Shown here piece after piece: positions 32,884 to 44,684 of a stretch of DNA of 64,000 bases. A program made the translations under genes and the position numbers. The stretch's first letter is position 1. The number at the start of each line of letters is the position of its first letter. The stretch is taken from NCBI GenBank assembly GCA_024364735.1, contig JAGFNQ010000954.1, forward strand, positions 411,016-475,015, read 5' to 3'. The notes under the pieces were generated by a model. The model ran no database searches and had not been told where the DNA came from. It worked only from the letters and a program-made list of their open reading frames with translations. Source of the DNA: Boesenbergia rotunda. Its lineage: Eukaryota; Streptophyta; Magnoliopsida; Zingiberales; Zingiberaceae.

Positions 32884-35161
32884 TGTTGGGATCGGGTGCA
32901 TGTCGACAAGGATACGGGTTCGTAAAATTTTAAATTTTTACGTGCAGCGGAAGAATTAGGATAAAATAATTTCCAAAATTATTTTAACCACGTATCTAGC
33001 ATGCAACCATATGATGTGTTGACATAATCATAAATTAAAACTTTGTGGAAAAAGTAAACTAATTTACTAAGTACCTCTCGTAACTCGAAGTAAGGGACGA
33101 GATCCAACCGTAGCGTCCCTTGGAAGCTCCGCCTCTATTCGCGTCCACGCCGAGTTCTCTTCGGGATGACTTCGCAAAGCCACGAGTTTTGTGCCGACGA
33201 GAACTACTAGATTCTCCGAAGACACAACTAGAAGAACAAGAGAAAAGATAGGAAACTAACCGCCCGAGAAACGGAATCGAATTCCGAGAAGGAAGGAGAT
33301 GTGATCCGCTTCTTCTTCTTCTTGGTTGGCTTCTCCTTGGTGTAGATTGCTCACGCCAACTCCTTGGAGAACAATGAAGGTGCGCCGGCCCTAGGAGATC
33401 TACGTTGGGCGCCGGCCCTAGATGGGAGGGAGAAGGAGAAGAGAATAAGAGAGAGAGAGTGAGAGGATTAACTCTTTATCAACTCAATTGATTGGAATTG
33501 AAGGCTAGCCTTTGGTTCCTTTATATAGCAACCTCTCTCTTGCTAAGTCTCCTCTTTAACGGAATTAACGGAATTAATTTTCATAAGAAATTTATCTTAT
33601 AAATTTTCTTATAAATTATTCCGTTAGGCCTAGTTTTATTATAACTAACTTTATAATAAAACAATTAATTATCTTCTTTAATTATGGAATAATTTTATAA
33701 GAAATTTATAATTTTTCTTTTAATGGAAAAAATCAATTCATAATTGATTTTATAAAATTAAAATAAACCATTCCACAGATTATTTTAATTTCCAAAAAGG
33801 AAATAAATTTCTATAAATTTATTTATATAAATTTCATTATACAAATTTATTTATCCATAATTTATAAAACAAATCGCGCTAGATTTATTTTATTAATTAA
33901 ACCAAATTAATTGGTTTTCTCTATTTTAAGTGGCCGGCCAAACCAAGGGGGTTTGGCACCCTCCTTGGCCGGCCAATCAAGCCGCATCCATCGCGAATTA
34001 AACTCATTTAATTCGCCCAATATGCCTTCAAAAGACTTAGCCAATTTTAGCTTCCATTGCGCCTCTGATTAACTCAGATTCGACTTATTTCTCTTGATCG
34101 AAAAATTCAATTTTCAACTCGTTTTAAATCCCTCGGATTACTCGTAGTGTGTGTGACTAAATAGGCTTTCGATTTATGTTGGCTGTCTATAATCAACCAA
34201 TTATAGAATGGTCATGAGTGGCACCTAGTAGTGCATCATGACCCCCAATTAATCGAAAGATCAACGGTTTGACCTCAGAAGTAATTCTGAAACCCTTCAG
34301 CAGCTCTAATGAGTCGTGTCTCATTCCCTTCACCACCTTATATCCACTTGGTTCAGGACACGGTCTATATGTGTCAGTCCCCACTAGGCTGACTACGTCA
34401 CACCTAGCCCAAGTAGTGTCTTTCTCGTCCTTTGGATTTCTAATTACTCTTATGTATTTAAGAGACTCGCACTCTAAACATGATATACTCTGGCCAGAGG
34501 TTTTGAGTAACAATCCGACGATAGGCCTGGGTATACATCTCCTCGCAAGGAGTGGTGAATCCTTTGTAGGCTGTTCAAACATCTTCGGGCACTTCGGCTT
34601 ATACCCAATCATCCTGGGTCCACACCTCCTTGGAGGTGCTTGCTTAAGATGTTAAAGTATAAGTCTCCATGACCAAGATGACTTGAACACCGCAAGTCAA
34701 AGGAACATCGCACTTAAGCTGCAGTAAGAACTTCATTGACATATCTACATGTAGATTCCCATATGAAGTCTTACAGCTAGTCACTCCAATGAACTAGTTC
34801 CCTTAACTAGCATCCATGTTTATCTCCGGACATCCCAATGTCACCAGCCAGTGAGAATCAGCTGATTAGAGAATAATCCATGCTAGTCTCAACAGAATTG
34901 ATAGTGTTCGTATTTATCAATTCATCGACTAGGGATATTTTCAATACTTCACAATTGCACATTTAGAGATAGTCACTAGTTGTGATCCCATCACAAATTC
35001 TCTTATGCTGTGAATTGTATTGCGGACATTCAGTAGATGAGTTCAAGATCCCAATCAAATACATAAAACATGTATACTCAAATAGTGAATTATCATTTAT
35101 TAATATAAATGTTTACATCATAAGGCGATTGCCTTAGGACACTTCTCTCATATCACTAACA
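32884..35161 (-). repeat. 5' LTR of A3 (2278 bp)
   Basis: It runs from TGTTGGGATCGGG to ATCACTAACA. Relative to the 3' LTR it has an extra GCGCCGGCCCTAG unit with spacer (33381-33423) and a small duplication of TTAACGGAA near 33556. GGCCGGCC occurs at 33932 and 33966. It holds an uninterrupted 139-codon frame in the element sense (34193-34612). Confidence 0.95.
33520..33527 (-). promoter_or_regulatory. TATA box of the A3 5' LTR
   Basis: TATATAAA on the minus strand lies in the same conserved block as in A1. This is the promoter copy that would drive the full-length RNA of A3. Confidence 0.65.
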
Positions 35162-35294
35162 CGGAGGTCAAGGGTTCGAATCTGGGGAAGGTAAAAACCC
35201 ACCGCCGGGTGTGGGAAGGCCGTAGGGCATGGCCTAGAGAGCCGCCTGATGAGGCTAGAGGGGTCATGTCACTACATAAAAAGGCGCCTATTAT
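35162..35294 (+). repeat. SINE-like repeat, 3' part, after A3
   Basis: It begins with the second CGGAG and GTCAAGGGTTCGAATC; GGTTCGAATC at 35173-35182 matches the B box of tRNA genes. It continues with GGGGAAGGTAAAAACCCACC, parallel to the unit at 35521-35744. It is the continuation of 24951-24997. The tail differs from the neighbouring units, so family membership rests on the first 100 bp. Confidence 0.6.
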
Positions 35295-35744
35295 TGTAAT
35301 GACCCGGCCCGTCGACCCGTCCCCTCGGCTCCTTCGGTAGCTAAATTCCATTTTTGGCTGCCCAACAACCTGGCCACATTGGTCGTCGACCGTCGGCATG
35401 CTGTTACTCATAAGGACTTCCCACCCCTGGCCAGTGGATTTTTGCCTTCCTCAGGATTCGAACTCTAGACCTCCAGGCTAAGTACTAGAGTTTATGAATC
35501 CTAATAGTCAAGTGAGCCGCGCTCACTTGGCTATTAGAATTCATAAACTCTAATACTTAGCCTGGAGGTCTAGAGTTCGAATCCTGAGGAAGGCAAAAAT
35601 CCACTGCCTAGGGGTGGGAAGTCCTCGTGAGTAACGGCACGGTCAACGGTCGACGACCAATAGGGCCAGGTTGTTGGGCCGCCAAAAATGGAATTTGGCC
35701 GCCCAAGGGGCCGAGGGGTCGGGTCGACGGGCCGGGTCGTTACA
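35295..35744. repeat. 450-bp near-perfect palindrome of two SINE-like units head to head
   Basis: Arms are 35295-35517 and 35521-35744 with a 3-bp centre (CGC). The outer ends are TGTAATGACCCGG and CCGGGTCGTTACA. Each arm holds the head GCTCACTTGGCTATTAG (or its complement), the B-box-like AGTTCGAATC (35574-35583 in the right arm), and the GGAAGGCAAAAATCCACTGCC block. The outer ends match the GGGTCGTTACA end of the G1 LTR. A foldback or MITE-like element is an alternative reading. Confidence 0.8.
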
Positions 35745-35825
35745 TTTTTTAATCCGTAGACATAGAGAGGTTTCTCAAGGACGACCAAGTATTCACTTAG
35801 GAAACCCGCCAAGCCATACCCATCA
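35745..35825 (+). mobile_element. short LTR fragment of family D in opposite orientation
   Basis: The sequence from TTTTTAATCCGTAGACAT to GCCAAGCCATACCCATCA is the reverse complement of the LTR start at 39667 and 63244, with scattered differences. No PBS follows at 35826. It is a relic of another D insertion. Confidence 0.75.
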
Positions 35826-37680
35826 AGGGTCACCCGAGAGACCGACAGAAACAGGGCCTATCAGTCAGGGACAGACTCCTCCGAGTGGTCCAAGGGCCCC
35901 ATCTCCACTATTGTCAGCGGTTCATACCGTTCCACCCGTGACATCTGCCCCAGTTATTTCCATAGTATCAACATCATTACTTGCTGCCGCATATCCAGCG
36001 GTACCACCAGTGGTACCTAATACTGTGTATCCAACTGTACCCCTAGTAGTATATGCCTCTACGTATCCAATAGTGCAGCAAGTGGTACCCACACCCCTAA
36101 CAGTGCCTGCAGTTGCGTATTCAATTGTACCACCATCAATACCCCCTACAGGGTATTCTACCGTACCTCCAGTTGTGTCGGCTCTGGTGGTTCACCCAGT
36201 TCCCCCAGTGGTACATGCTTTGGGACTTCCCACGATTCCACCTGTAGCTCGTGCTCTGGTATCTACTATAGCTTCATTGGTGGATCTTATCATTCCGACG
36301 GACTAGGCCAGGGTCAGAGCACGGATTCCAACATAGGCTTAGTCGGTGAAAGGTCGATTTATACTATTCCATGGAGGACCAGATCTGTGTGTTACTCACT
36401 CGAGGATCGAGTCCTTGGAGGGTACGTTTTACTATATGGCCTGTTTGAATTTTGAGAAGACGGAGTTGGTTGCCTACCATTTGCGAGATGAGGTAGTTAC
36501 CTAGTGGGTCATGCAACACACAGTCATTGGTGAGTAGCACATCACATGGGAAGTTTTCCGAGAGGCGTTCGAGAGTCAGTACCTCCTAGTTGCATATCAA
36601 ATGGCTCAGCGTCAAGAATTCTTGAGTTTCCAGCAGGGAAACCGCACAGTCATGGAGTATAATGTACAATTCAACCGTTTGGCTGAATTTTGCCCCCAGT
36701 TAGTCGCAGAGGATAGATCACATATGATCTAGTTTACTCAGGGATTAGCTAGGTACATCAAGCTCCAGATAACTAGTTTTAGCATGGCATCGTACTACGA
36801 GGCATTAGAGAAAGCCCTTCTGATTGAGATGGCCTAGCAGCAAGTAAACGGGGATAAGAAGGGAAAGGAGTCGACTCAGGGTTCAGCTCAAACTCAGCCA
36901 TCTCAAGGCATGAGGCAGAAGCATGGCAGCTAGAGTCAGTCAGCATAGAGCACTTCTGGGGCGTCTTCTTGGCCTCAGAAGTCTGGACGTTCTGCAGGAG
37001 GACCCTCCTGGTCTTCTCAGCAAAACTAGAAGAAGAAGATGGCTAACCACTACCAGTGTACGCAGTGTAGTTCTAGAGAGCACCCCAAGTCAGATTGTCC
37101 TGTAGGGCATGCAGTGTGTTTCTACTGCAAGCTTCCGGGATATATAAGCCAAGACTGTGCGTTGAAGGAACAGAACGAGAAGACCGGAGCTACGGATCAA
37201 AGTGGACATTCAGGGCAGTTAGGACCTCAGAGAGGAGGACAGAAGACTCAACCTTCTTTCCATCAGCCGGAGATCGTCCATCCAGCATCCATCTATAGCA
37301 TGGATGGATATGAGCACATCAGCACCCTAGCAGCATCACAGTGTTCCGCCTCAGGACCCCAACAATAGTTTATTCCCCAGCCCTAGTATTATCCAACATA
37401 TCAGACTGCAACGTATTAGGCTCAGTCGTCTATTGGAGCATCATTGTCTCAGTCTCTACCACAGCACAGCCATAGCAATATCCACCACTACCCCCACCGC
37501 TAGAGACCGGATGAGTCTATGTTATTACCAGAGAGGAGACTCAGCGGGCCGATGGATCAGTTTTCCACAGTACTATTTCTCTTTATTCCGTTCCTGCAGA
37601 ATTATTAGTAAATACTGGTAGTTTATATTCCTTTATTTCGCGGATATTCATGACTAGAGTTGGTAAGATACCTACCCCAG
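35826..37680 (+). pseudogene. G2 gag
   Basis: It has a Pro/Val/Thr-rich N-terminal stretch (35890-36300) with repeated PPV-type motifs, then gypsy capsid homology (VAYHLRDEVVT, WEVFREAFESQYL, FLSFQQGNRTVMEYNVQFNRLAEFCPQLV), and two zinc knuckles: CTQCSSREHPKSDC intact (about 37057-37100) and CFYCKLPGYISQDC with His replaced by Tyr. Stops at about 36500, 36531, 36730, 36836 and 37026 are all TAG. Non-functional. Confidence 0.8.
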
Positions 37681-39666
37681 GTTTCGACAGTTATCTGTAT
37701 CATTACCATCTAGCGAGGCATTGTGTATCACTCAGGAGGTTATAGCCTACCTATTGGATTTCGGTAGTATTACCCTCACGGTAAATATGTTAGTACTCAA
37801 GATGGTGGAATTCAACATCATTCTCGACATGGATTGGCTTACGGCGTACCATGCCACCGTGGATTGCCAGACGAGGGTGGTCACCTTTCGACCTCTGAAC
37901 CAACCCTCGTGGGATTTCACCAATATCAGAGATGATGATATATCAGTTATTTATGCACTTCAGGCACAGAGACTGCTATCGCACGACTACCAAGGTTTCT
38001 TGTTATCGCTGATCAACGTCGACGACAGTAGCAGCACCTCACTTTTGGGCATTCCAGTGATCTAAGAGTTTCCGGACGTTTTTTCAGAGGAGCTACCGGG
38101 TCTTCCTCCTAGGAGATATGTAGAGTTTACCATTGAGCATATTCCGAGGATAGTGTCAACATCTAAAGCTCCATATCGTATGACATCAAAAGAGTTAGAT
38201 GAGATAAAGGTCTAGCTCCAGGAGTTGTTGGACAAGAGGTTCATCAGACTGAGCGTATCTCCTTAGGGTTCACAGGTTCTGTTTGTCAAGAAGAAGGATA
38301 GTTCATTAAGGTTATGCATTGACTATATACCATTGAATGCAATAACTATCAAGAACAAATACCCTCTGCCACAGATTGAGGACTTGTTTGATCAGTTCAG
38401 AGATACATCAGTGTATTCTAAAATTGATATGTGGTCTGGATATCATCAGTTGAGAGTCAGAGACTCAGACAACCAGAAGACATCGTTTCCCACTAGATAT
38501 GAGCACTACGAGATTTTGGTAATGTCATTTGGGCTTACCAATGCTCCAGCGATATTCATGGACTTGATGAACCACATGCTTCTAGAGTACTTGGATTAGA
38601 TTGTCATTGTATTTATTGATGATATTTTGATCTATTCATGTTTCGAGGAGGAACACGTGCAGCATCTTTGCATTGTATTGGAGACTTTCAGTCTATTTGT
38701 GAAGTTCAGCAAGTGTGCATTATACCTACCCTCAGTCAATTTTTTAGGACACGTGGTTTCCAGCAGAGGCATTTTCGTAGACCCCCAGAAGATCAACGTT
38801 GTCACTAGTTGGGAGCAGCCGAAGTTAGTTCAAGAGGTTCGGAGCTTCTTGGGATTGACTGGTTATTATAGACGATTTATGGTGGGTTTTTCTAGTATCG
38901 CTATGTCATTGACACGCCTTACTAGGAAAGGCGTGAAGTTCACAAGGTTGGAGGACTACGAGACTAGCTTTCAGGAGCTAAAGCAGAGATTAGTGTCGGA
39001 ACTCATTCTCGTACAACAATCAAGAGAGGACGAATTCATGCTTTATACTGATGTGTCCTATTAAGAATTGGGCGCGGTTCTGATGCAGCATGAGCGGGTA
39101 GTATCTTATATTCTCTACAGCTGAAGGAGCTTGAGAAGAACTACCTTGTACATGATCTAAAGTTGGTTGCCATTAGTTTTGCTCTGAAGATCTAGAGGCA
39201 CCATCTATATGTGATTATTTTTGAGATATTCACGGATTATAAAAGCCTTAAGTACCTATTCATGCAGAAGGTACTCAACCTCTGTCAGAGGATGTGGATG
39301 GAGTTTCTGAAGGACAATAGTTGTACTATTAGTTACCACCCTAGGAAAGCTAATGTAGTCGTTGATGCATTGAGTAAGAAATCTAGAGGAGTGTTGGCTT
39401 GCCACCGAGTTCTAGTTATCGAGATAGTTCAGAGGATCTCAGAGTTGGGTCATGAGGAGTAGGGTCAGACTGCAAGGGATATTATGGTGACCATGGTTGC
39501 TCAATCCTCCATTCAGACTAGGATCAGAGAGGCTCAGACGAGTGATCGACATCTATAGTTTTTGGCAGTAGAGCAGCCCTCAGAGGAGCAGACTGATTTT
39601 ACACGGGATGATGAGGGTGTCTTGTATTTTTGTGGGAGGTTGTGCGAGACTAAGGGACATCCTGTG
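37681..39666 (+). pseudogene. G2 protease, RT and RNase H
   Basis: Protease C-terminal part (FNIILDMDWLTAYHATVDC), then the pre-RT motif EFPDVFSEELPGLPP, RT with DKRFIRLSVSP, SKIDMWSGYHQLRV, TNAPAIFMDLMN and VFIDDILIYS (active site FIDD, about 38609-38637), FLGHVVSSRGI, RSFLGLTGYYRRF, and RNase H (LYTDVS, FTDYKSLKYLF, NVVVDALSKK). TAG codons at about 38062, 38212, 38263 and 38597 and a frameshift near 39110 break it. It ends in the linker before integrase. The domain order RT-RNase H-(integrase) is gypsy. Confidence 0.88.
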
Positions 39667-39887
39667 TGTTGGGTATGGCTTGGTGGTTTTCCCTAGCGAA
39701 TACTTGGTCATCCTTGAGAGACGTCTCCATATCTACGGATTAAAAATATAATCCGAATGGAGACCCATCTCCCAACGACCATCTCGTCATCGTATCGATC
39801 GGTACGAATTACAACTTGGCCAAACACAATGATCATGCCTTGTAATTCTCCTAACCAAACAACCGCGAAAAAGATTACAATTGGATT
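39667..39887 (-). repeat. D 3' LTR, terminal 221 bp
   Basis: Nearly identical to 63244-63460, including AATACTTGGTCAT, ATCTCCCAACGACCATCTCG and CCTTGTAATTCTCCTAACC. It breaks at GGATT (39883-39887), the likely target duplication of E. Confidence 0.85.
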
Positions 39888-40439
39888 TGTTGGTGCTTGG
39901 ATGGCTATAGAGGGGGGGTGAATGTAGCCAGACACCCAAATCGCTCCCCTCTTTGAAACTTTCTGCGTGATCAGATTAGCAGAGGAAGAAATGCAGAAGA
40001 AAGAACAAAGCAGAGAAGGAAAAGCAAACCAAACAAACACTAACACCGCGATGTACAAGGTTCGGGGATAACCTACCCCTACTCCTTGGCGTGCCCGTGA
40101 GGTGGGCGATCCCTTGATCGTCGGCAGATCAAGCCCCGGTGAACCCGGATATAACAGCGGCTCTTTCTCGGTGGAGAAACCTCTCCACAAGCGTCTGAAT
40201 AGAAGATACAAGATAAGCTCACGAGACTAAGAAGGAAACTCTCACAAGAATGTAGCAAGAAAGCTCAAGAGAGAAGCTACATGAGGAGCACAACAACAAC
40301 AGCGAAACCCACAACCACACTTGCTTCTTTTCCTGTTCGTTCTCTCTTCAACTCCTCTGCTTCTCATCCTCCTCTTAAGCTCCTGCTTCATCGCCAGGCT
40401 CCATCAGTATCCTTTGAGCATAGTCTGAACCCACTGACC
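39888..40439 (-). repeat. E 3' LTR, part before A4
   Basis: It starts TGTTGGTGCTTGGATGGC and has TAGAGGGGGGGTGAAT, the block shared with C. It matches 55733-56285. It ends with TGACC, the target of A4. The remainder is at 51094-52728. Confidence 0.92.
40435..40439. repeat. target site duplication of A4 (partner 51089-51093)
   Basis: TGACC occurs directly before 40440 and directly after 51088. Removing A4 restores the sequence ACTGACCTCCCTGAG seen uninterrupted in the other LTR of E at 56281-56296. Confidence 0.97.
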
Positions 40440-42746
40440 TGTTGGGACCGGGTGCATGTTGACAAGGATACGGGTTCGTAATATTTTAAAATTTTACGTG
40501 CAGCGGAAGAATTAGCATAAAATAATTTCGCAAATTATTTTAACCACGTATCTAACATGCGACCTTATGATGTGTGGACGTAATCATAAATTAAAACTTC
40601 GCGGAAAAGTAAACTAATTTACTTTGTACCTCGCGTAACTCGAAGAAAGGGACGAGATCCAACCGTAGCGTCCCTTGGAAGCTCCGCCTCTATTCGCGTC
40701 CACGCCGAGTTCTCTTTGGGATGACTTCGCAAAGTCACGAGTTTTGTGCCGACGAGAACTACTAGATTCTCGGAAGGCACAACTAGAAGAACAAGAGAAA
40801 AGAATGGAAACTTACCAACAAGAAACGGAATCTAAATTCCGAGAAGGAAGGAGATGCGTCCCGCTTCTTCTTCTTCTTGTTTGGCTCCTTCTTGATGATG
40901 GTTGCTCACGCCAATCTCAAGGTGATGTGAGGGAGGTGCGCCGGCCCTAAGGGGAGGAGGCGCCGGCCCTAGGGTTGAGGTGCGCCGGCTCTTGCAAGAA
41001 GAAGTGGGCGCCGGCCCTAGGAGAAGAGAGAAGGAGAGGGAGAGATTAAGAGAGAGGGAGAGAATTAATCTCTTGATTACTCAATTGATTAAGGAATTCA
41101 AGTCTAGCCTTGGTTCCTTTATATAGTAACCTCTCCCTTGCTAAGTCTCCCTCTTAACGGAATTTTCATAAGAAATTTATCCTATAAATTCTCTTATTAA
41201 TTATTCCGTTTAAGCTAAGTTTTATTATAACTAACTTTATAATAAAACAAATACCTTCTCTCCTTTTATTATGGAATAAATTTTATAAGAAATTTATAAA
41301 CTTTCTTATTATGAAAAAATTAATTCATAATTGATTTTATAAAATTAAAATAAATTATTCCATGGATCATTTTAATTTCCATGAAAGAATAAATTTCTAT
41401 AAATTTATTTATATAAATTTCTTTACACAAATTTATTTATCCATAATTTATAAAACAAATCGCGCTAGATTTATTTTATTAATTAAACCAAATAAATTGG
41501 TTTCTTCCCCTTGTTGTGGCCGGCCAAACCAAAGGGGGTTAGCACCCTCTTTGGCCGGCTAAACCAAACCGAATCGATCGCGAATTAAACTCATTTAATT
41601 CGCCCAATAAGCCTTCAAAAGACTTAGCCATTTTAAGTTTCCGTTGCGCCTCTGATTAACACAGATTCGACTTATTTCTCTTGATTGGAAAATTCAATTT
41701 TCAACTCGTTTTAAATCCCTCGGATTACTCGTAGTGCGTGTGACTAAATAGGCTTTCGATTTATGTTGGCCGTCTATAATCAACTAATTATAGAACAATC
41801 ATGAGTGGCACCTAGTAGTACATCATGACCCCCAATTAATCGAAAGATCAACGGTTTGACCTCAGAAGTAATTCTGAAACCCTTCAGCAGCTCTAATGAA
41901 TCGTGCCCCATTCCCTTCACCATCTTATACCCACTTGGTTCAGGACACGGTCTATTTGTGTCAGCCCCCACTAGGCTGACTACGTCACACCTAGCCCAAG
42001 TAGTGTCTTTCTCGTCCTTTGGATTTCTAATTACTCTCATGTATTTAAGAGACTCGCACTCTAAACATGATATGCTCTGGCCAGAGGCTTTGAGTAACAA
42101 TCCGACGATAGGCCTGGGTATACATCTCCTCGCAAGGAGTGGTGAATCCATTGTAGGCTGCTCAAACATCTTCGGGCACTTCGGCATATACCCAATCATC
42201 CTGGGTCCACACCTCCTAGGAGATGCTTGCTTAAGATGTTAAAGTATAAGTCTCCATGACCAAGATGACTTGAACACCTCAAGTCAAAGGAACATCGCAC
42301 TTAAGCTGCAGTAAGAACTTCATTGACATATCTATATAGATTACCATATGAAGTTTTACAGCTAGTCACTCCAATGAACTAGTTCCCTTAACTAGCATCC
42401 ATGTTTATCTCCGGACATCCCAATGTCACCAGCCAGTGAAAATCAGCTCATTAGAGAATAACTCATGCTAGTCTCAACAGAATTGATAATGTCCGTTTTT
42501 ATCAATTCATCAACTAGGGATATTTTTAATACTTCACAATTGCACATTTAGAGATAATCACTAGTTGTGATCCCATCACAAATTCTCTTATGCTGTGAAT
42601 TGTATTGCGGACATTCATTAGATGAGTTTAAGATCCCAATCAAATACACAAACATGTATACTCAAATAGTGAATTATCATTTATTAAAATAAATATTTAC
42701 AATCATAAGGCGATTGCCTTAGGACACTTCTCTCATATCACTAACA
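40440..42746 (-). repeat. 3' LTR of A4 (2307 bp)
   Basis: It runs from TGTTGGGACCGGG to ATCACTAACA. The TATA box is at 41118-41125. Four GCGCCGGC-type units lie at 40938-41020. GGCCGGCC is near 41518. The PPT complement follows at 42747. Confidence 0.96.
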
Positions 42747-44666
42747 AACTCCCACTTGGCCTAATGCCAATCGCTACGGTATCCTATACCACAGGCTCTA
42801 ACATGACCCTCAAACTTGTTTTGAGGCAAGGCCTTAGTTAAAGGATCCGCTAAATTCCTTTCAGTGGGGATTTTCTCAATTTGTATATCATTCCTACTTA
42901 TAATCACTCTGATCAGATGATAGCGGCGAAGCACGTGTTTGGATCGCTGATGAGACCTTGGTTCCTTTGCTTGTCCAATAGCTCCATTGTTGTCGCAATA
43001 AACCGGTATTGCTTCATCATTGGTTGGAACCTGACCAAGATTTGAGACAAACTTCTTGATCCAGACTGCTTCCATGGTAGAATCCGCTACGGTGTCTTAT
43101 TTGGAACTCTTCCAACTTATTGCGCCTCCATTCAAAGTAAATACGTACCCACGTATACCCACGTATTACCATATCTCCTTCTCCATATATTAGGAACACA
43201 TCCTTAGTTCTTCTTAAGTACTTAAGGATTGTCTTGACAGCCACCCAATGATCCATTCCTGGATCAGATTGGTATCTGCTAGTGACGCTTAGAGTATACG
43301 ATACATCGGGCCTTGTACATAACATAACATACATGATAGATCCTATCGCGGATGCATAGGGAATCTTATTCATGCAAATCCTCTCGTCTTCTGTGCGCGG
43401 ACACATAGACTTTGAAAGGTTGATCCCATGCCTGATGGGAAGGTAACCGTTCTTGGATTCCGACATGCTAAACCCTTTTAGCACTCGGTCTATATATGTA
43501 GACTGCGAAAGACCAAGCAACCGTTTTGATGTATCTCAATAGATTCTAATCCCAAGGATATAGGTTGCTTCTCCCAGGTCTTTCATGGAGAAAGTTTTGG
43601 ACAACCAAATTTCAACTGTCTGTAAAACTGATATATCGTTTCCTATAAGTAAAATGTCATCGACATATAATACTAGGAATACGACTGCACTCCTACTAAC
43701 CTTCTTGTACACACAAGGTTCGTCAGGATTTTGTGAGAAATCAAACTCTTTGATTGTCTCATCAAAACGGATGTTCCAGCTCCTAGATGCTTGCTTCAGT
43801 CCATATATGGATCGTCGAAGCTTGCATACTTTGGTTTTATCAACCGATGTGAAACCTTCAGGTTGTATCATGTATACATCCTCAAGCAGGTTTCCATTAA
43901 GGAAAGTTGTTTTCACATCCATTTGTCATATCTCATAATCATAATGAGCTACTATGGCCAGGAGCATCCGAATGGATTTAAGCATAATTACCTTCCATGT
44001 CGGTTTTCTTCTTGAAAACCCACTTGCACCCTATGGGCTTAATCCCTTCAGGTGGGTTAACCAAGTCCCATACTCGATTTTCGTACATGGAATCCATTTC
44101 CGACTTCATGGCTTCGAGCCATTTATCCATTTCTGAACATTTCAGAACATCTTCATAACTGATAGGTTCGTCATCGCTTATGAGTAACACGTCGTTTGAT
44201 TCACTTATGAGAAATCCGTATCTCTCTGGAATATTGCGTGTCCTATCAGACCTACGAAGAGGTGGTGTTGTTTTAGGTTCAACTAATAGCTCATCATTAT
44301 GAGGTATTGGTTGTGAGTCTAGACTAGGTGTCTCTGTAATGTCTATTGGAGTTTCATGAACTTCATCAAGTTCAATGCCACTCCCACTGTTTTCTTGTAA
44401 AAGAAATTCTCTTTCCAGAAATACAGCATGCCTTGAAACAAACACCTTTTGTTCCAAGGGATGATAGAATTGGTAACCCTTCGTTTCCATAGGGTATCCA
44501 ATAAATAGACATTTATCAGACTTAGCATCCAATTTGTCTGATACAGTCCGCTTCACATAAGCGGGACAACCCCATATCTTAAGGTGAGTTAAGTGGGATT
44601 TCTTACTATTCCATGTCTCATATGGAGTAGTAGAGACTACCTTGGTCGGGACTCTGTTTAGCAAGT

Positions 44667-44684
44667 AACCAGCTGTCTTAAGTG
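44667..44684. repeat. 18-bp target duplication of the cDNA insertion (partner 45216-45233)
   Basis: AACCAGCTGTCTTAAGTG at 44667 and AACCAGTTGTCTTAAGTG at 45216 differ at one base. Uninterrupted Copia-A copies have a single such stretch here. The length is typical of LINE-type target-primed integration. Confidence 0.93.

Larger units (their letters stand above)
24998..35161 (-). mobile_element. Copia-A copy 3 (A3), full length with both LTRs
   Basis: A complete element of 10,164 bp. On the minus strand: 5' LTR, PBS, leader, gag, pol, PPT, 3' LTR. The TSD is CGGAG. The LTRs differ by some 25-30 substitutions by eye plus short indels (2242 against 2278 bp). Coding damage is light: three stops and one frameshift. 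This is the best-preserved coding copy of the family. Confidence 0.95.
35826..39666 (+). mobile_element. Ty3/gypsy element G2, interior, decayed
   Basis: A gag-pol interior in + orientation without recognisable own LTRs. It is cut at 39666 by element D near the RNase H-integrase linker. Integrase and the 3' LTR do not follow within the window. Dozens of in-frame TAG codons show long decay; this is the oldest layer of the right part. Confidence 0.85.

Noticed and set aside
35162..35235. Functional tRNA gene
   Set aside because: Only the B-box region fits; no full cloverleaf can be drawn even after removing A3, and the A-box is poor.
35671..36306. A 211-codon Pro/Val-rich frame as a possible host structural protein
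   Set aside because: It begins inside the palindrome and a D LTR scrap and continues into capsid sequence of G2; it is the gag N-terminal spacer.
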